A DNA stretch of 64,000 nt from Winogradskyella algicola (GCF_005869935.1 NZ_SZQF01000001.1:868001-932000), one strand, 5' to 3'. Positions 45,715 through 55,060 are shown, counted from the stretch's first letter. Notes: generated from the letters alone by a model not told the origin. Translations and numbers: made by a program.

Positions 45715-46608
45715 ATGAAATCACTATTCTTTAAAACAGGTTTTGTTCTTTTGGCACTCATTTTTTTTGGAAAATTAGCAAAAAATGAAAGAGGCATAAC
45801 TCACAATAATCCCAATGATGATTTTCAAGGACAAGCATTTTACATATCTAAATCTAAGATGGAACTCGGAAGATGGGGAGATAGATTAAGTGAAGCTCAG
45901 AAAAAGCAAGTGGCTGCTAGGTTAAAAAACAGATTAGAAAAAGAGTATATTTTAACCTTCAATAAAGAAGAAGCTCTGTTTTACGAAGATGAAAAGCTAG
46001 ATGCAATGTCCGGAGCAACAGATTCTTGGGGTAAAAACTTTTCACCAGGTAGACAATACAAAAATGTAAAAACCAATACGCAAATTCAAAATCAAGAATT
46101 CTATGGCAAGCAATTTTTGGTTAAAGATGAGTTGCTGAGCATTAATTGGATACTAGGTAAGGAAACCAAACAAATCGGAAATTACACTTGTTTTAAGGCC
46201 ACTGCATCTATTCCAACTAGTGAGTTGACTTGGTACGATTTTTCTTGGAGTAGATTAAGGACTAATAACGTTGAAGCCGAAAAGAAAACCGACTCAATAA
46301 GCACTAAAGTATCAGCAGTAGAAGAGGAAGAAGATATTCCAATGACAGAAGTTGAAGCTTGGTATTCACCACAAGTTCCTGTGGGTCACGGACCATTAGA
46401 ATATTGGGGACTGCCAGGTCTAATTCTCGAGGTTAATGCAGGTAGTACAACATTATTATGCACTAAAATAGTACTAAATCCAAAAGAAAAACTAGAGATT
46501 GAAGCACCAGATAAAGGTAAAGAAATCACTAAACAAGACTACCAGAGTACTATTGTAAATAAGATGAAGGAGTTTAGAAATAATCGTATGGGTAGACGAA
46601 GAGGATAA
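45715..46608 (+). CDS. GLPGLI family protein, copy 2
   Basis: 297 residues with hydrophobic N-terminus (SLFFKTGFVLLALIFFGKLA). Hallmark YWGLPGLILEV, then CTKIVLNPKEK. It is more like copy 3 than copy 1 (shared YISKSKMELGRWGDR/YMSKTTMDLDQWGGR, KEYILTFNKEEA and WILGKETKQIGNYTCFKAT). The tail is short and basic (NNRMGRRRG). The signal peptide lacks an obvious cleavage site, so it might stay membrane-anchored. Function unknown. Confidence 0.9.
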   Translation: MKSLFFKTGFVLLALIFFGKLAKNERGITHNNPNDDFQGQAFYISKSKMELGRWGDRLSEAQKKQVAARLKNRLEKEYILTFNKEEALFYEDEKLDAMSGATDSWGKNFSPGRQYKNVKTNTQIQNQEFYGKQFLVKDELLSINWILGKETKQIGNYTCFKATASIPTSELTWYDFSWSRLRTNNVEAEKKTDSISTKVSAVEEEEDIPMTEVEAWYSPQVPVGHGPLEYWGLPGLILEVNAGSTTLLCTKIVLNPKEKLEIEAPDKGKEITKQDYQSTIVNKMKEFRNNRMGRRRG

Positions 46609-46612
46609 ATTA

Positions 46613-46712
46613 TTAACACAAGTTTAACGCAATTAAAACAAACAAAAAGCATCTAAAAAGGTCTAAGTGTAAACTTAGTACGATATTTTTATAGTTGTTA
46701 ACCACGATTAAA
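46613..46712 (+). promoter_or_regulatory. TTAAC repeat arrays before GLPGLI copy 3
   Basis: TTAAC at 46613 and 46624 with TTAAA at 46633 (11- and 9-bp steps), then TTAAC at 46698 and TTAAA at 46708 (10-bp step). The period and core resemble the GTTAAC array at 44318-44343, suggesting a second site for the same response regulator inside the cluster. Confidence 0.45.
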
Positions 46713-46720
46713 CTTAGAGA

Positions 46721-47614
46721 ATGAAAAGATTATTTAAAAACTTAGTAGCATTAATTTTATTAAGCTTCTTCACGACAGCCTTTGCTCAGCAAGACTTTCA
46801 GGGTAAGGCATATTATATGTCTAAAACCACAATGGATTTAGATCAATGGGGAGGACGAGAAATGACACCAGAACAAAAGAAACGCATAGAAGAGCGAATG
46901 AAAAGTTTTCTTGAGAAAGAATACATTTTAACTTTTAATAAACAGGAGTCTATATACAAAGAAGATGAAAAGCTAGAAGCGCCTGGCTCAGGAAGAGGAT
47001 GGGGAAGTTTTTCAAGTAGTTTTACAGGTGGCCCAAAATATAAAAATGTAAAATCTAAAGAATTACTACAAGATCAAGAATTCTTTGGAAAACAGTTTTT
47101 AATCAAAGATGAATTAAAGTCTTTAGAATGGACAATGGGTACAGAGACAAAACAAATAGGTCAGTATACATGTTTTAAAGCTACAGCTGTAAAAACTGTA
47201 GATGAATTTGATTGGAGAAGTATGAGACGTAGAAGAGATGGGGATAATGACAAGAAAGAAGGTGAAAAGAAGAATGACTCTATTAAAAAAGACGATGACC
47301 CAATGAGTGAAATTGAGGTTCCAAAAACCATTGAAGTGGTAGCATGGTATACACCACAAGTGCCAATTAATCAAGGGCCTGATGATTATTGGGGCTTACC
47401 AGGTTTAATCTTAGAAATTAATGCTGATAGAACTACGATACTATGTACCAAGATAGTTATGAATCCTGAAGAAAAAGAGGAAATAGAAAAACCTAATAAA
47501 GGAGAAGAAGTAACTAAAGCCGAATATAACGACATCATCACCAAAAAAATGCAAGAAATGCGCGAAATGTATGGTGGAAGAAGAGGTGGTCGTGGTGGTC
47601 GCGGTAGAAATTAA
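46721..47614 (+). CDS. GLPGLI family protein, copy 3
   Basis: 297 residues with a clear signal peptide (ending TAFAQ). Hallmark YWGLPGLILEI, followed by CTKIVMNPEEKEEIEKP. A variable acidic/basic insert (about 175-200, DGDNDKKEGEKKNDSIKKDD) distinguishes it from copy 1. The C-terminus is a striking Arg/Gly tail (GGRRGGRGGRGRN). The TonB-type barrel gene starts 20 bp downstream, so these two are translated together. Function unknown. Confidence 0.92.
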   Translation: MKRLFKNLVALILLSFFTTAFAQQDFQGKAYYMSKTTMDLDQWGGREMTPEQKKRIEERMKSFLEKEYILTFNKQESIYKEDEKLEAPGSGRGWGSFSSSFTGGPKYKNVKSKELLQDQEFFGKQFLIKDELKSLEWTMGTETKQIGQYTCFKATAVKTVDEFDWRSMRRRRDGDNDKKEGEKKNDSIKKDDDPMSEIEVPKTIEVVAWYTPQVPINQGPDDYWGLPGLILEINADRTTILCTKIVMNPEEKEEIEKPNKGEEVTKAEYNDIITKKMQEMREMYGGRRGGRGGRGRN

Positions 47615-47634
47615 TAAACACTAACAACCGATTT

Positions 47635-50415
47635 ATGAAACAATTTTTTATGCTACTATTTCTAGTAGCAGCAAGTAGTTCTTTTGCTCAAATTAAAATG
47701 CAGGGTATCGTAAAAGATAGTATAGGCGAGCCTTTAGAATTAGCAAATGTAATAGCCATAAACCAAGAAACTAATGGTTTAGAATCTTATGCTGTTACTA
47801 ATGATAAAGGAAAATATGTATTATCATTAGGTAAAAATGGTAAATATAAACTTCAGGTAAGCTACATTGGCTTAAAATCATACGAAGAAATTGTAACAAC
47901 AGCAGAAGTTGACATTACAAAAGACTTTACTTTAATGCCAGATAATTCTCTGGATGCAGTAGAGTTAACCTACGAAATGCCTGTAACAGTAAAAGGAGAT
48001 ACAATTGTTTATAATGCAGATTCCTTTAAAAATGGAAGTGAACGCAAGCTCGAAGATGTTTTGGAAAAATTACCAGGAGTAGAGATTAACGACGATGGCC
48101 AAATTGAGGTAGAAGGTAAAACCGTAAGTAAGCTTATGGTAAACGGAAAAGATTTCTTTGATGGTGATACCAAATTGGCAACTAAAAATATCCCTTCAAA
48201 TGCTGTAGATAAAGTTCAGGTACTTCGTAATTATGCCGAAGTAGGTCAGTTAAGAGGTGTGCAAAATAATCAAGATAACGTAGCTATAAATATTAAGCTC
48301 AAAGAAGGAAAAGAGAACTTTTGGTTTGGTGATATTACAGCAGGAGCAGGTACAGCACCTTCACCAAATGATGAGTTGTATTTGGTACAGCCAAAGTTAT
48401 TCTATTACAGTCCTAAATACAGTATCAACCTTATTGGTGATATGAATAACATAGGTGAGGTAGCATTAACCAATAGAGACCTCAGAGGATTTGGTGGTGG
48501 ATTTAGATTGCCTAGCAGAACAAGTGGTACAAGTATTAATTTGGGAGACAACGGACTTGGTGGATTAACCAGTATAGCCAATGCACAAGAAGTGGTGACA
48601 AAATTAGCATCTGCTAACTTTAGTTACTCCCCAAATAAAGCGTTAGACTTAAGCGGATTCTTAATTTATAATAGTAGTCGTTTAAGAACACGCGAAGAAA
48701 GCTTCATCGATTATATTGAAGTAGAAGATGATCCATCTACACCAATAGATGAATCTACAAGTATTCCGCCAGATGAAGCAACTGAATCTACAGGTAGAGA
48801 AGCAACAAATCAGTTTATTGCTAAATTAAGTGCATCTTACAAACCAAACGTAAATAATCAATTAGACTATGATGTATTAGCGCGCACATCAGATGATGAA
48901 GAACGTCAGAACTTATTTTCATCTGTGGTTGGTAATACCAATCAAGTAGATCAAGTGAATCCTTACAGTATTAATCAGAATTTAAATTACTATTACACAC
49001 TAAACGAAAATAACATCTTTGCATTTGAAGCACAGCACTTAATTAAAGATGAAGACCCATTTTACAATGCTTTATTAGGTAATGATCCAACTAATAATGA
49101 CAATCCTGATAATGATGCTTTTGATGATACAGCAGATGGTTTAGGTTTAAATTTAGATCAGTTTAATTATAATATAAACCAAGAAAGACGTGTAAAAAGT
49201 AACCAGTTAGATGCCAAGTTAGATTACTACAACATTTTGAATTCAAAAAGTAATATCAACCTAACTTTAGGTACCATATTCAGTAATCAAAAATTTAATT
49301 CTAATATTTTTCAGTTCTTAGATGATGGTACGCGCCTAGACCCAACACCAACTATAACAAATGAAGGCGAGATGCTTTCTGCAGAAAATAACAATGTAGA
49401 ATATCGCTTTAGCGATGTGTATTTAGGTGTACATTACAGATTTAAGACAGGGAAATTCACCTTTACACCAGGTGTGTCCTTCCATGCCTATAGCAACCAG
49501 AACACTCAAAACGGAGATACATTCAAAGATAATTTCTTTAATGTATTGCCAGATTTTGAAGCGCGTATTCAGTTTAAAAAGAGTGAAGCATTACAGTTTA
49601 ACTACAACATGACGAATACCTTCACAGACATCACCAACATAGCTGAAGGTTTAGTGCTTAATAACTTCAACAGTATACAATTTGGTAATCCAGAATTACA
49701 GAATGCTTTATCTCATAACTTTAGATTGTTTTACAGCAGTTTTAACTTGTTTAATTATACCAACGTATTTGCAGGTGCTAACTATAGTAAAAACGAAGAT
49801 CAAATTCGTTCTTTAACTAATTTTGAAAGCGTTATTAGAACGAGTACATTTTTTAATTCGCAGTTTGCCGATGAGAGTGCTTCCGTTTTTGGTAGGGTAG
49901 AACGTACTTTTGGTAAAATTAGAGCACGTATGGGAGCTAATTTTAATTACAGCAAGCTAAACCAGTTTATTCAAGGAAGACAATCACTTAATGAGAGTTT
50001 TACACAATCTTACTCACCAGAATTAAGAACAAACTTTAGGGAAGCTCCAAATGTAAGATTACGTTACAGATATACAGAACGAAATAATGATCAAGGTAAT
50101 AATACGACCAAGTTCATAACTAGAGCACCATCAATAGAGTTTGATGCGTACATTTGGGATGCACTTACATTTGTAACCGAGTTTACCTACAACGAGCAAG
50201 AGAGTGCAGGACAGACAGAAGTATTTAAAACTTGGGATGCATCTTTACGATACAGAAAACATAGAGATGCCAAATGGGAATACTCGCTTAGAGCGTCTAA
50301 TATTTTGGATATCGATTCAAACATAAATAACAGCGCGTCAAATATATTTGTTGAAAATGAAACAATATTTGTCCAGCCACGTTTTATAACCTTTAGGTTA
50401 ACTTATACTTTATAA
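47635..50415 (+). CDS. TonB-receptor-like outer membrane beta-barrel protein
   Basis: 926-residue outer-membrane protein of the OMP beta-barrel family related to TonB-dependent receptors. Signal peptide (1-19), CarboxypepD_reg-like domain (about 20-100, MQGIVKDSIGEPLELANVIA), plug-like domain (VLEKLPGVEINDDGQIEVEG, then SKLMVNGKDFFDGD), and a long barrel ending PRFITFRLTYTL. It is the last gene of the GLPGLI cluster and is followed by a strong terminator. The pairing suggests the GLPGLI proteins and the barrel act on the same substrate, which is unknown. Confidence 0.9.
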   Translation: MKQFFMLLFLVAASSSFAQIKMQGIVKDSIGEPLELANVIAINQETNGLESYAVTNDKGKYVLSLGKNGKYKLQVSYIGLKSYEEIVTTAEVDITKDFTLMPDNSLDAVELTYEMPVTVKGDTIVYNADSFKNGSERKLEDVLEKLPGVEINDDGQIEVEGKTVSKLMVNGKDFFDGDTKLATKNIPSNAVDKVQVLRNYAEVGQLRGVQNNQDNVAINIKLKEGKENFWFGDITAGAGTAPSPNDELYLVQPKLFYYSPKYSINLIGDMNNIGEVALTNRDLRGFGGGFRLPSRTSGTSINLGDNGLGGLTSIANAQEVVTKLASANFSYSPNKALDLSGFLIYNSSRLRTREESFIDYIEVEDDPSTPIDESTSIPPDEATESTGREATNQFIAKLSASYKPNVNNQLDYDVLARTSDDEERQNLFSSVVGNTNQVDQVNPYSINQNLNYYYTLNENNIFAFEAQHLIKDEDPFYNALLGNDPTNNDNPDNDAFDDTADGLGLNLDQFNYNINQERRVKSNQLDAKLDYYNILNSKSNINLTLGTIFSNQKFNSNIFQFLDDGTRLDPTPTITNEGEMLSAENNNVEYRFSDVYLGVHYRFKTGKFTFTPGVSFHAYSNQNTQNGDTFKDNFFNVLPDFEARIQFKKSEALQFNYNMTNTFTDITNIAEGLVLNNFNSIQFGNPELQNALSHNFRLFYSSFNLFNYTNVFAGANYSKNEDQIRSLTNFESVIRTSTFFNSQFADESASVFGRVERTFGKIRARMGANFNYSKLNQFIQGRQSLNESFTQSYSPELRTNFREAPNVRLRYRYTERNNDQGNNTTKFITRAPSIEFDAYIWDALTFVTEFTYNEQESAGQTEVFKTWDASLRYRKHRDAKWEYSLRASNILDIDSNINNSASNIFVENETIFVQPRFITFRLTYTL

Positions 50416-50417
50416 TT

Positions 50418-50453
50418 AAAAAACAGCGATATTATTTTGTATCGCTGTTTTTT
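50418..50453. terminator. Bidirectional terminator after the GLPGLI/receptor operon
   Basis: 14-bp perfect stem AAAAAACAGCGATA/TATCGCTGTTTTTT (50418-50431 with 50440-50453). It also lies just beyond the stop of the convergent small secreted protein gene. Confidence 0.9.
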
Positions 50454-50463
50454 TTATATCCTA

Positions 50464-50730
50464 TCATAAGCCATAAAGACATGCTTTAAGATTTGATTTG
50501 GCTTCCATGACTTCCAGTGTAAACCATGCTTCTGCTAAAATTCCACCAACGCCACTATCATACATTGAATAATAGACAAATTCTGCAAACATATAGTGAT
50601 TTGCATAGTCATCATAGCACGGATTAGGTGCTTCCATACTTGTATTCTTTTCAAGATTGATGGTTTTTGATGTTGAAGATAATGTTAAGCTAAAGCATAT
50701 TAACATTACCATTGATACTAGTTTCTTCAT
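50464..50730 (-). CDS. Small secreted protein of unknown function
   Basis: 88 residues with a signal peptide (MKKLVSMVMLICFSLTLSST). The mature part of about 68 residues is rich in aromatic and acidic residues and carries two Cys (NPCYDDYANHYM and KACLYGL), possibly disulfide-bonded. No family recognised. It faces the GLPGLI operon, sharing its terminator, and could be a secreted or processed peptide; that is speculation. Confidence 0.6.
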   Translation of the reverse strand: MKKLVSMVMLICFSLTLSSTSKTINLEKNTSMEAPNPCYDDYANHYMFAEFVYYSMYDSGVGGILAEAWFTLEVMEAKSNLKACLYGL

Positions 50731-50912
50731 AAGATTTATTTTTATTCTTTAAATCTATGAAACATTTACTATAAATTTTTATTTAACTTTTTTATGTAAT
50801 ATATAAATAATAGTTATAATAGAGGATTTTGACTTAAACGGAATTTCTTACGTGATAAGGAAAAAGTTGTTAATAAAGGTTTTTTTCGAAGATATCTAAA
50901 CTCATTAATTAA
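50731..50912. other. AT-rich intergenic DNA
   Basis: Promoter region of the small secreted protein gene (minus strand) followed by AT-rich DNA with stops in all frames. No gene or structure was recognised before the receptor remnant that begins at 50913. Confidence 0.4.
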
Positions 50913-51014
50913 GATTCTAACATTAGCAATGGTGCAGGTACTATTTCAGTCTTTAGTTCTGAAACATTTATACAACCTCGATTTATTACCTTAAGGTTGA
51001 CGTACACCTTATAA
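50913..51014 (+). pseudogene. C-terminal remnant of a second TonB-receptor-like gene
   Basis: 33 codons plus stop read DSNISNGAGTISVFSSETF then IQPRFITLRLTYTL. This aligns with the last 33 residues of the 47635-50415 receptor (DSNINNSASNIFVENETIF, VQPRFITFRLTYTL), about 20 identities. A TAA lies immediately upstream in frame, and no other receptor sequence precedes it, so the rest of the gene has been deleted. A terminator hairpin follows at 51022-51070, as in the intact gene. Confidence 0.8.
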
Positions 51015-51021
51015 CATTAAA

Positions 51022-51070
51022 AAAAGCCTTCTCTTTGATCACTGAGCTTGTCGAATTGGAGAAGGCTTTT
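51022..51070 (+). terminator. Terminator behind the receptor remnant, with repeat in its loop
   Basis: 12-bp perfect stem AAAAGCCTTCTC/GAGAAGGCTTTT (51022-51033 with 51059-51070) followed by ATTTTA. The 25-nt loop contains TTGATCACTGAGC, a sequence shared with the dispersed repeat at 60541-60592. Confidence 0.75.
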
Positions 51071-51182
51071 ATTTTAATAAGTGCTAATGCATAGTACTCG
51101 TTATGTACTGAAGCAGAATTGTTAAAAAAAGACTTCTAATTTAAAATCAATAAAGTGTTGCGTAGAAACTTAGTTTATTTTG

Positions 51183-51620
51183 CTAATTTGAGGCGGTAGA
51201 CAGATTGTGGTTGTGCTCGCAAAACCAAAAGAGGCAAGTGGTACCTTCTTTTTTAAGAGTAATATCTATGTTCTTGTCTTTGGTATTTGGATTTAGGTTT
51301 AAGATGACATTTTTGTAACCTTTGCGCTGAGCTTCTATTGGCAAAAAATTGTCGTGAGCAGTTGCTTTTTTTATTTCAAAATTACCTTGAGCATCCGTTT
51401 GCACGGATTGGTTTCCAATAGTTACGGTAACACTGTCTAGAGGCTCATTATTGTCATTGACGATTGAGCCCTTAAAGTTAACCTCAATAGGTTTTCCCAA
51501 GTATTCGGTTAATGTATTTGTGTTATTAATTTGCTCTTTTAATTTATCTTCAGAACTATTAGATGATATAAAAAAGATACAAATAAGAAATACAAATACT
51601 TTTAATGCAGTTGATTTCAT
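51183..51620 (-). CDS. Short carboxypeptidase-regulatory-domain protein, paralogue of the next gene
   Basis: 145 residues: hydrophobic N-terminus, then a CarboxypepD_reg-like beta domain (FKGSIVNDNNEPLDSVTVTI, GNQSVQTDAQGNFEIKKATA). Residues 35-125 align with the N-terminal domain of the 606-residue lipoprotein encoded at 51764-53584 (EYFGNDISRDFIGSVIDKNH), but the long downstream part is missing. The lipobox Cys of the larger protein is also not conserved here. It may be a truncated or decaying copy, or a short stand-alone version. The end CLFWFCEHNH vaguely resembles the SHFSFWNCD motif of the larger protein. Confidence 0.65.
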   Translation of the reverse strand: MKSTALKVFVFLICIFFISSNSSEDKLKEQINNTNTLTEYLGKPIEVNFKGSIVNDNNEPLDSVTVTIGNQSVQTDAQGNFEIKKATAHDNFLPIEAQRKGYKNVILNLNPNTKDKNIDITLKKEGTTCLFWFCEHNHNLSTASN

Positions 51621-51693
51621 GTAATGATTGATGATGTTTTATATATCGAAGATACAAGAAGTGTAAAAGGGTTGCGTTAAAATTCTTATAAAT

Positions 51694-51733
51694 AAAAACG
51701 CTCAAATCTTAAAATTCTGATTTGAGCGTTTTT
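51694..51733. terminator. Terminator after the 606-residue lipoprotein gene
   Basis: 15-bp perfect stem AAAAACGCTCAAATC/GATTTGAGCGTTTTT (51694-51708 with 51719-51733); serves the minus-strand gene ending at 51764. Confidence 0.88.
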
Positions 51734-51763
51734 TATTGTTATGTAATAATGATAATTAGATAA

Positions 51764-53584
51764 TTAGTTGTCTCTTAAAACATGAACCACTCCGTTTATG
51801 GTGTGTGCGTTACCATCCCAATCCTCATATGAGCCGCTGAAGTTGATGTCGATGTACTCTCCAACATTGCCTAAAGCGGTTAAATTATAGGAAATATCAT
51901 TGTTTTCATCAGCAACACTTAAGCATTCACCAATAAAAAAGCCTGTATCACCTACTGTGCCATTAAAGGAGTAATTATCATAAGTACCTAAATAATCAGG
52001 CTCATTAAGCGCACCATACATGTAAAAACAATTTCCTTGATCGTTACTAGATGCAAAAATATCTATTGTAGGTCCAGGATAATTAGGGCTTTCTGCATAG
52101 AAATTAGCAGAAATATTTTCAAAAATAATGGTACTCTCTCCATCATCAATCGTATATTCTATAAACTCAGTGACTGCATTACATGCAGATATAGTTCCTA
52201 TGTCTGTTAAAGGTGTTGTAAATGTATAACTTATACTATCGGTAACTTGTAAGTTAACGTAGTCACTAGCTTCAACAGCAAAAGTGTTATTGTCATCACA
52301 TCGTAAAAGATTAATTTCAAATTCTCCATTACTCACAGCATCTATAAAGGTTTGGTTTCCGTAACTTAATTGTACATAACCATTCGTTACAGCATTACCA
52401 TCACAGGTATTAAATGTTCCAACGACCGTTTCTTGAATAACATCTGGATTGTCTGGGACTATAACCACAGTATTAGCGTCTTCCGTAAAAGGTCCAACAG
52501 TTTCTGTGTGTAATGCAGTATCACCACAAACATCATAGCTGTAAACGTTTAGTTCTAAGCTTTCATTGCTAGGTACATAACCACAAACCTCACCATTTTC
52601 ATTAGTATAGCCATAGGTAGTCCCAAATGTTGCACTTGTAATAGATACTTGCATGTTGGCTAAAGGAACATTGTTGTTATCTGTTGTGGTAACACAAAGT
52701 GTAATAGCTTCCGCAGGAATATCACAGTTCCAAAAGCTAAAATGCGAAACGGTACCAACATACATATTGCCCTGCAAAGTTGCTTGTCCTTCTTCTTTCC
52801 AATAACCATTTGTCTCATCAAAATACCAAAGCGAAATTGTGCTTGGTGCAATGCTCATTAAACTGGCATCTACAGGAACTTTGATTTCAGAGGTTGAACC
52901 TTCAGCTAAATTTAAATCTTCTCCACCAGAACCTCTGAGTTCCACAGCTAGCATACCCAAAGTTTGAAGCATACGCTCAGCACCATTTTCATTTTCAGCA
53001 TACAACATTCCTGGCATTTGTAAAGGCATATCGTCATCGGCAGGATCTAAATGATGTAAAATTACATCCACAGAACCATCATAAGTTGAGCCGTCTTCTT
53101 TGATGAAGTTTCCATCAAAACTTACAGAGCTTCCATCGGTTGCTGTAACAGTTCCAGAAGTACCACTTGTTACAGAGCCAGCAACTGTAGCTTCTAGCAT
53201 CATAATGGTAACTTTATTTGTTCCGTTGGAAGGTACAACGCTACGTGAAGCGTGAATGTATCCAGTTTTTTCGGCTTTTATATAACCAAAACGTTGTTTA
53301 ACCGTAGCTCCGTTAATCATAAAAACACCATTGCTGTCCGTTGTTGCGGTTTCGCTACCGATAGTAATGGTTGCTCCTTCAATAGGATTATGGTTTTTGT
53401 CGATGACTGATCCTATGAAGTCTCGAGAAATGTCATTTCCGAAATATTCAGAAAAGGTATCTGGAATATTTTCTTGTGGATCGTTGTTGTCTATGCCATC
53501 ATCATCGTTTTGACAGGATGTTATTGCAAGTAATGAGAATAAAAGGATTAAAATAAGATTTGGGAAGTTTTTAATACTTTTCAT
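51764..53584 (-). CDS. Large surface lipoprotein with carboxypeptidase-regulatory-like domain
   Basis: 606 residues; lipobox LAITSCQN (Cys about 24) followed by an acidic stretch (QNDDDGIDNNDP), a signature of surface-exported flavobacterial lipoproteins. A CarboxypepD_reg-like domain (about 50-130) is followed by a central region ending in VGTVSHFSFWNCD, a motif recurrent in large Bacteroidota lipoproteins. A second beta domain (LCVTTTDNNNVPLANMQVSI) and a C-terminal region without recognised family complete it. No enzymatic motif; probably structural or adhesive. Its N-terminal domain is duplicated in the 51183-51620 gene downstream. Confidence 0.78.
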   Translation of the reverse strand: MKSIKNFPNLILILLFSLLAITSCQNDDDGIDNNDPQENIPDTFSEYFGNDISRDFIGSVIDKNHNPIEGATITIGSETATTDSNGVFMINGATVKQRFGYIKAEKTGYIHASRSVVPSNGTNKVTIMMLEATVAGSVTSGTSGTVTATDGSSVSFDGNFIKEDGSTYDGSVDVILHHLDPADDDMPLQMPGMLYAENENGAERMLQTLGMLAVELRGSGGEDLNLAEGSTSEIKVPVDASLMSIAPSTISLWYFDETNGYWKEEGQATLQGNMYVGTVSHFSFWNCDIPAEAITLCVTTTDNNNVPLANMQVSITSATFGTTYGYTNENGEVCGYVPSNESLELNVYSYDVCGDTALHTETVGPFTEDANTVVIVPDNPDVIQETVVGTFNTCDGNAVTNGYVQLSYGNQTFIDAVSNGEFEINLLRCDDNNTFAVEASDYVNLQVTDSISYTFTTPLTDIGTISACNAVTEFIEYTIDDGESTIIFENISANFYAESPNYPGPTIDIFASSNDQGNCFYMYGALNEPDYLGTYDNYSFNGTVGDTGFFIGECLSVADENNDISYNLTALGNVGEYIDINFSGSYEDWDGNAHTINGVVHVLRDN

Positions 53585-53677
53585 AATGAATTGATTTAGT
53601 TAAAAGTTTACCAATTGAATGGTCTTGTAGTTATAGAACAATCCTAGTTTAAAAATTCCTACCTTATTGTTATAAAC

Positions 53678-53713
53678 AAAAAACTCTGACTAAGTTAATA
53701 ATCAGAGTTTTTT
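53678..53713. terminator. Terminator after metK
   Basis: 12-bp perfect stem AAAAAACTCTGA/TCAGAGTTTTTT (53678-53689 with 53702-53713). It lies downstream of the metK stop on the minus strand. Confidence 0.85.
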
Positions 53714-53734
53714 TAATATTATGAGTGACAATAA

Positions 53735-54988
53735 TTACAAGCCAAAAGCTTCTTTTACTTTGTCTACATAGTCTAATTTTTCCCATGTAAATAGCTCTAC
53801 TTCCAAAGTTTTTGGTTCTCCATTTGGTTGTTGAAAGGTTTTAGTAACTACTTCGTTATGCCTTCCCATATGTCCATAAGCTGCGGTTTCGCTGTACATA
53901 GGTTGACGTAGTTTTAAACGTTCTTCAATAGCTGCTGGTCGCATATCAAAAATTTCTGAAACTTTTTTAGCAATTTCTCCATCTGTAAGATTGAATGGAC
54001 AAGTGCCGTAAGTGTCAATAAAAATCCCCATTGGTTCTACAACACCAATAGCATAAGACACTTGTACTAATACTTCTTCACAAACACCTGCAGCAACTAA
54101 GTTTTTTGCAATATGTCTTGTTGCATAGGCGGCACTGCGGTCTACCTTACTAGGGTCTTTTCCAGAAAATGCTCCACCACCATGTGCACCTTTTCCGCCA
54201 TAAGTATCAACAATTATTTTTCTACCAGTTAAACCTGTATCTCCATGAGGTCCACCTATTACAAATTTTCCTGTTGGATTGATGTGATATTTAATGTCAT
54301 TAGTAAATAGTGGTTTAATATGGTCTGGTACTTTTGCAACAACACGTGGCATTAAAATCTCAACAATATCTTTTCTGATTTTTGCCAACATTGCTTCATC
54401 GGTATCAAAGTTATCGTGCTGTGTAGAGATAACAATGGCATCGATACGCTGTGGTGTATTATCGTCATTATATTCTATAGTTACCTGACTTTTAGAATCT
54501 GGTCTTAAGTAGGTTATGTCTTTATTTTCACGACGAAGTGCAGCTAATTCTTTAAGTATCAGATGAGAAATGTCTAATGCGAGAGGCATATAGTTATTAG
54601 TCTCATTGGTGGCATAGCCAAACATCATACCTTGGTCGCCAGCACCTTGTTCTTCTTTACTTGCTCTGTCTACGCCTCTGTTAATGTCTTCAGATTGCTC
54701 GTGTATTGCAGAAATTACTCCACAAGAGTTACCGTCAAACATATACTCACCTTTGGTGTATCCGATTTTGTTTATGGTGTCTCTTGCTATTTGTTGTACA
54801 TCGAGATAGGTGTTAGATTTTACTTCACCAGCAAGAACAACTTGTCCTGTTGTTACTAAAGTTTCACAAGCTACTTTAGACTCTGGGTCAAAAGCTAAAA
54901 AATTATCAATCAATGCATCACTAATTTGATCTGCAATTTTATCTGGATGGCCTTCTGAGACACTTTCAGAAGTAAATAAATATGGCAT
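53735..54988 (-). CDS. metK: S-adenosylmethionine synthetase
   Basis: Makes S-adenosylmethionine from methionine and ATP. 417 residues with the N-terminal [20 protein letters not shown], the signature [12 protein letters not shown], and [20 protein letters not shown]. It is divergent from the metY-metX-hom operon. A SAM-II-like riboswitch candidate lies 72-122 nt upstream of its start, suggesting feedback by its own product. Confidence 0.97.
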   Translation of the reverse strand: MPYLFTSESVSEGHPDKIADQISDALIDNFLAFDPESKVACETLVTTGQVVLAGEVKSNTYLDVQQIARDTINKIGYTKGEYMFDGNSCGVISAIHEQSEDINRGVDRASKEEQGAGDQGMMFGYATNETNNYMPLALDISHLILKELAALRRENKDITYLRPDSKSQVTIEYNDDNTPQRIDAIVISTQHDNFDTDEAMLAKIRKDIVEILMPRVVAKVPDHIKPLFTNDIKYHINPTGKFVIGGPHGDTGLTGRKIIVDTYGGKGAHGGGAFSGKDPSKVDRSAAYATRHIAKNLVAAGVCEEVLVQVSYAIGVVEPMGIFIDTYGTCPFNLTDGEIAKKVSEIFDMRPAAIEERLKLRQPMYSETAAYGHMGRHNEVVTKTFQQPNGEPKTLEVELFTWEKLDYVDKVKEAFGL

Positions 54989-55060
54989 AAATCCTATATT
55001 TTTTGGTTTGTTGTTTTAAAATTGTAAGATTGCTTGGTCGCTAGAGAAGTCTAAAACTAA

